DNA of 16,042 bases from Boseongicola sp. SB0675_bin_26. GTDB lineage: Bacteria > Pseudomonadota > Alphaproteobacteria > Rhodobacterales > Rhodobacteraceae. This document shows positions 13,038 to 16,042 of this stretch, one piece after another. The stretch spans positions 1 through 16,042 of the forward strand of contig VYCX01000400.1 of the NCBI GenBank assembly GCA_009843725.1, written 5' to 3'. Within the stretch, counting starts at the first letter, position 1. Each line of letters opens with the position of its first letter. A program made the translations under genes and the position numbers. Under the pieces are notes generated by a model. That model did not search any database. It was not told the DNA's origin and saw only the letters and a list, made by a program, of their open reading frames with translations.

Positions 13038-14092
13038 AGCGGACGGTTGCGATCATCGGTGCGGGGATAGGCGCACAGCACCTCGCAGGATATACGGCCC
13101 TGCCCGGGAGGTTTCGCGTCAAGACCGTCTGCGATCTTGACGCGGCGCGGGGCCGCAACCTTGCCGACAGGTGCGAGGGCTCCGGTTTCACAACCGACGT
13201 CGGCGAAGTCCTGTCCGATCCCGAGATCGACATTGTCGATGTCTGCCTGCCGCCGCATCTGCACTGCAAGGCATGCCTTGACGGCCTCGACGCGGGGAAG
13301 ACGGTGGTCTGCGAAAAGCCGCTCGCCCGTTCGCTTTCGGAAGCGGACATGCTGATCGAGCGGTCAAGGCGAACCGGCGGGGCAATTTTCCCGGTGTTCC
13401 AGTACCGCTACGGGCCCGGGATGTCGCAACTCCGCACGCTCATTGGCTCCGGCATTGCCGGACGCTGCTACGCCGGAACCCTTGAGACTCATTGGGACCG
13501 GCCCGCAAGCTACTACGACGTCGACTGGCGCGGGACCTGGGCCGGTGAGCAGGGTGGCGCCGTCCTGGGTCATGCAATCCACATCCACGACCTCCTGATG
13601 TCGCTGCTCGGCCCGGCCAAGCAGGTCTTTGCAGATGTCGCAACGCGCGTGAACGACATCGAGGTCGAGGACTGCGCGGCACTCGCCGTCCGGATGTGCA
13701 GCGGCGCTCTCGTGACATCCTCGATAACGCTTGGGGCGGCCGGCAACACGTCCCGGCTGCGTCTCATGTTCGAGGGCTTCACCGTGGAAAGCGATCATGC
13801 GCCCTACGCTCCGGCCGCAAGGGGCTGGACGTTCATTGCCCGAGATCCAGCGCGGCAACGCGACATTGACGTGATGCTTGCGGACGTTTCCGAGGGCGGA
13901 ACCGGATATGAGGCTCTTTTCGAGGCGATGGCCGACGCGCTCGACGGACGTCCCGGGCGCGAGGTCACGTTGGAAGACGGCCGACGATCAATCGAGTTTG
14001 CCACGGCGATCTACGGCGCCGCCCGATCAGGCCAGCCGGAAGACCTGCCAATCAGGCCCGGTCATCCCTTCTACGACGGCTGGACGCATTGA
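13034..14092 (+). CDS. Gfo/Idh/MocA family oxidoreductase (third)
   Basis: A 352-residue canonical member: IIGAGIGAQHLAGY (7-20) is the Rossmann loop, CEKPLARSLSEAD (93-105) carries the catalytic lysine Lys95, and GGAVLGHAIHIHDLL (174-188) holds His183 and Asp186 of the active-site helix. THWDRPASYYDVDWRGTWAG (152-171) matches the substrate-side segment of sugar dehydrogenases such as those acting on inositol or glycosides. It starts inside the stop of the second oxidoreductase and its own stop overlaps the TTG start of the hydrolase, so all three are translationally linked. With its neighbours it may catalyse opposite oxidation and reduction steps of a redox-neutral glycoside conversion; that is inference. 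No truncation or frameshift is seen. Confidence 0.9.
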   Translation: MKRTVAIIGAGIGAQHLAGYTALPGRFRVKTVCDLDAARGRNLADRCEGSGFTTDVGEVLSDPEIDIVDVCLPPHLHCKACLDGLDAGKTVVCEKPLARSLSEADMLIERSRRTGGAIFPVFQYRYGPGMSQLRTLIGSGIAGRCYAGTLETHWDRPASYYDVDWRGTWAGEQGGAVLGHAIHIHDLLMSLLGPAKQVFADVATRVNDIEVEDCAALAVRMCSGALVTSSITLGAAGNTSRLRLMFEGFTVESDHAPYAPAARGWTFIARDPARQRDIDVMLADVSEGGTGYEALFEAMADALDGRPGREVTLEDGRRSIEFATAIYGAARSGQPEDLPIRPGHPFYDGWTH

Positions 14093-15219
14093 GCCCGGCC
14101 CTCCCGCCTGAGGATGCGTTCGCGGGACCGTTCCCGCTTGCATCGCTCGACGGCCCCGAGCCTTTCGAAGAGCGCCTGGAAAGATGGCGGAAGGAACTGT
14201 CCGACGCGATCTACGGACCGTTGCCACCCGCGCCCGCAGAACTGGAAGTTGAAGCCAGCCCTCTGCGCGGTTCCCCGGCGGAGCGAATCGAGATCACGAT
14301 GCGGTCGGCCAATTGCACAAGAGATCTCGTCGTCGATGCAGCACTCTGGCGACCGGAGAGCCGTGGTGACGCGCCGTTGATCGCGGGCCTTGGATTCGCC
14401 GGTCCTGCGGGCATCCTTCCCGGTCCGGACTTTCCGCTGGACACGCGGGCGCGGATTCATTGCGGGCCTGAACTTGGCGTCGAGAACGGACGGCTTCACG
14501 ACGTGCTTCGCGGCACGGAGTCCCATCGTTGGCCAGTCGGGATGCTGACGGCGCGGGGATACGCGGTGATGGTGAGTTGCTACGGTTCGTGGGCGCCGGA
14601 CGATCCGGACGAAATCATGACGCACGGGGCCTACCCGTTCGCGGGTCTGGACACCGGCGCGATCTCGCTCTGGGCGTGGGCGATTCAGCGCCTTCTGGAC
14701 ACAGCCGAGCTGCTTGGCGGGATTGACATGGCGCAAGTTGCCGTCGCGGGTCATTCCCGCCTCGGCAAGGCGGCGCTATGGGCGGCCGCGAATGACACGA
14801 GAATCGGCGCGGTGCTTGCGAACAATTCGGGTTGTGCCGGCGCCGCCCCCGCCGGACACGCGGTCGGGGAAACGCTTGACCAGATGGCGGCGGCCTTTCC
14901 GCACTGGATCAGGCCTCGGGGCGGCGCAGCTGCATTGGACCAGCACCATCTCATCGCGTGCGCGGCACCCCGGAAGGTATACGTCGCCTCCGCCGAGCAG
15001 GACCTCTGGGTCGATCCGGCCGGTTCCTACCTGGCCCTTGTCGCCGCATCCGAGGTCTGGCCGGAAACGTGCTCTTGGCCGGGCATCGAGGAGATGTGGA
15101 CCGGAGCGCGCCAAACCCGCCACGTGGCGCTTGGCCACCATCTCCGTCCCGGCGGCCACGAGTTGCTGCCATATGACTGGCAGCGCTTCCAGGAATTCCT
15201 TGGCGAGGTGCGCGCATGA
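14089..15219 (+). CDS. CE15-like alpha/beta hydrolase (glucuronoyl esterase family), no signal peptide
   Basis: A 376-residue serine hydrolase resembling bacterial carbohydrate esterase family 15 proteins. FEERLERWRKELSDAIYGPLPP (26-47, long N-terminal helix and YGPLPP) is typical. The nucleophile elbow is GHSRLGKAALWAA (221-233) with Ser223 and the CE15-type Arg224. NNSGCAGAA (245-253), DQHHLIACAAPRKVYVASAE (284-303) with DLWVDP following, and HHLRPGGHEL (350-359) with catalytic His357 complete the fold. Known CE15 enzymes cleave 4-O-methylglucuronoyl esters between lignin and xylan and are usually exported. Here there is no signal peptide or lipobox, so it should act in the cytoplasm on an imported ester. 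The start is a TTG overlapping the previous stop (TTGA, 14089-14092); no better start is visible. It is the last gene of the oxidoreductase operon. Confidence 0.85.
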   Translation: MSPALPPEDAFAGPFPLASLDGPEPFEERLERWRKELSDAIYGPLPPAPAELEVEASPLRGSPAERIEITMRSANCTRDLVVDAALWRPESRGDAPLIAGLGFAGPAGILPGPDFPLDTRARIHCGPELGVENGRLHDVLRGTESHRWPVGMLTARGYAVMVSCYGSWAPDDPDEIMTHGAYPFAGLDTGAISLWAWAIQRLLDTAELLGGIDMAQVAVAGHSRLGKAALWAAANDTRIGAVLANNSGCAGAAPAGHAVGETLDQMAAAFPHWIRPRGGAAALDQHHLIACAAPRKVYVASAEQDLWVDPAGSYLALVAASEVWPETCSWPGIEEMWTGARQTRHVALGHHLRPGGHELLPYDWQRFQEFLGEVRA

Positions 15220-15540
15220 CCTCTCCGCCCCGGGGGCCGTCGCCATCGAGACCTGTCAATTCAAGGCCCGCGGGCATGCCTTCCGGCAATCCCGAAGGAC
15301 GCTCCATGAGGCAGTCCTGTGCAGGCGGTTCTGGCGCAGTTGGCGGGGGACGGGAAATCGAACGAGATCACGGAACTTCCTGGACGTCCCGACTTCCCGG
15401 GACGGACGGCAACAAGACAGCTGCGTTGATAGAGGGACTCTGCCTCAGGATGAACAAGTTCGCCGCAAACGCAGCAGCGAGCTTGGAAGCCAGGACACGG
15501 GTCGGTCCAATGCGCCAGACCTCCAGATCCGTCCTTGCGC
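15220..15540. other. Non-coding stretch between convergent genes (321 bp)
   Basis: It lies between the hydrolase stop and the desaturase stop. I see no conserved protein or RNA gene. It contains the 10-bp palindrome GCCCGCGGGC at 15266-15275 and the stem described at 15279-15298. Short open frames here are arginine-rich or low-complexity and lack domains. Confidence 0.5.
15279..15298 (+). terminator. Weak terminator-like hairpin after the hydrolase operon
   Basis: CCTTC pairs with GAAGG and GG with CC around a CAAT loop, with one C-C mismatch. No T-run follows, so it may be a Rho-dependent pause or 3'-end stem rather than an intrinsic terminator. Confidence 0.3.
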
Positions 15541-16042
15541 CTATCCCCGAACAGCTTGATCGCGGCTTTGCATCGATGCCGCATAGTCGCGCGTGAAGGC
15601 TGCGTAGCCGTCAGATGTGACATGGTGCCGACCCTGCATGTGATCGTGCAACTCGGGCAACCTGTGAAACGGCACCTGGGGAAGCGTGTGATGTTCGACA
15701 TGATAGGGCATGTTCCAGGCCAGAAACCGCACAAATCGGTTGGTGTAGGTCGTGCGCGTGTTCCGGAACATGTCCGCGACAAAGGCGCATCGCCCATGCT
15801 CCGCCAGCAGGTAGAGCCGCAAAAACGGCTGACCGAGCAGGCACGGAAGGATCCAGATCCAAAAAAGCAGCGGCGACGAAAACAGGCTCAGCGCGGCAAT
15901 GGCGTAGGCCAGCAGCATCCACCGAGCTTCGCGTACAATCCTGCGGCGGGCGCGTACGGGTACGTACGCGCCAGGGTTTGCTCCCAGAGCGTTGGACAGG
16001 ACTTGGCGCCCCCTCCCCCCCCCGAAAAGGGGGGCCGAAACA
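15541..16042 (-). CDS. Fatty acid desaturase, C-terminal part (runs off the window)
   Basis: The frame is open to the window edge. Reliable sequence from about 16008 leftward encodes QVLSNALGANPGAYVPVRAR, then a membrane segment (WMLLAYAIAALSLFSSPLLFWI in shortened view, ending ILPCLLGQ), AEHGRCAFVADMFRNTRTT and FLAWNMPYHVEHHTLPQVPF. HVEHH is the third histidine box of membrane fatty acid desaturases, a di-iron ligand set; the first two boxes lie beyond the edge. The protein is an integral membrane enzyme expected to put double bonds into acyl chains or related lipids using oxygen; substrate and position are not deducible. The stop is at 15541. The last roughly 30 bases before the edge translate to a glycine/arginine-rich string from a G/C homopolymer and are probably not true coding sequence. 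It converges on the hydrolase operon with 321 bp between. Confidence 0.87.
   Translation of the reverse strand, partial: VSAPLFGGGRGRQVLSNALGANPGAYVPVRARRRIVREARWMLLAYAIAALSLFSSPLLFWIWILPCLLGQPFLRLYLLAEHGRCAFVADMFRNTRTTYTNRFVRFLAWNMPYHVEHHTLPQVPFHRLPELHDHMQGRHHVTSDGYAAFTRDYAASMQSRDQAVRG
16009..16034. repeat. C-run/G-run hairpin at the window end
   Basis: C5-T-C9 (16009-16023), GAAAA and G6 (16029-16034) form an almost perfect hairpin inside the desaturase frame. It gives implausible residues where desaturases have ordinary sequence. It is most simply an assembly or sequencing artefact at a contig edge. Confidence 0.6.

Noticed and set aside
15216..15596. 126-residue plus-strand frame after the hydrolase
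   Set aside because: It has low-complexity Pro/Arg/Ser composition, no domain, and overlaps the desaturase 3' end.

Overview
The window is about 16 kb of GC-rich DNA, densely coded, with many 4-base start/stop overlaps. Gene content points to an alphaproteobacterium, most likely Rhodobacterales (Roseobacter/Rhodobacteraceae-like). The evidence is a bacterial phosphatidylcholine synthase, a sulfoacetaldehyde acetyltransferase (Xsc) with its phosphate acetyltransferase (Pta), and a 118-residue conserved protein of a type I associate with that group. The assignment is by recognition, not by search. No tRNA, rRNA, CRISPR array, complete transposase or transcription regulator was seen. The sequence looks like most of one contig: the left end cuts a gene, and the right end runs into a C9/G6 homopolymer hairpin inside a desaturase gene, which looks like an assembly edge.

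Layout. (1) 1-2958, minus strand: a tight operon reading isomerase-like TIM barrel, PfkB/ribokinase-like kinase, BtpA/SgcQ-family protein, then an M42 metallopeptidase cut by the left edge. The BtpA+M42 pair matches SgcQ+SgcX of the E. coli sgc locus, but a soluble kinase and an isomerase are present instead of visible PTS genes. (2) 2959-3403: divergent regulatory region with a perfect 12-bp palindrome 47 bp before the isomerase start. (3) 3404-4261, plus: isocitrate lyase/PEP mutase superfamily enzyme of the branch lacking the lyase KRCGH-type loop. (4) 4262-4707: non-coding, then pcs (plus), whose probable start codon lies inside a perfect 9-bp inverted repeat. (5) 5438-9443: citrate synthase (minus) and pta (plus) diverge from a 30-bp gap, and xsc (minus) converges on pta. 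Together these can turn sulfoacetaldehyde into acetyl phosphate, acetyl-CoA and citrate. (6) 9444-9780: control region with several dyads; then a small conserved hypothetical gene. (7) 10312-10895: decayed remnant of a MalK/UgpC-type sugar ABC ATPase, truncated at its 5' end and frameshifted. (8) 10892-15219, plus: three consecutive Gfo/Idh/MocA oxidoreductases followed by a cytoplasmic CE15-like (glucuronoyl-esterase family) hydrolase, joined by ATGA/TTGA overlaps except for one 121-bp gap. (9) 15541-end, minus: C-terminal part of a fatty acid desaturase.

How the parts may work together. The two sugar-type modules (1 and 8) look like catabolic cassettes for unusual carbohydrates. Module 8 would oxidise and de-esterify an imported glycoside or uronate, and its own transporter is broken here. 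Module 1 would isomerise, phosphorylate and cleave or epimerise a sugar. The sulfonate module feeds the TCA cycle. The specific substrates of modules 1 and 8 cannot be read from the sequence; they are the best candidates for undescribed pathways.
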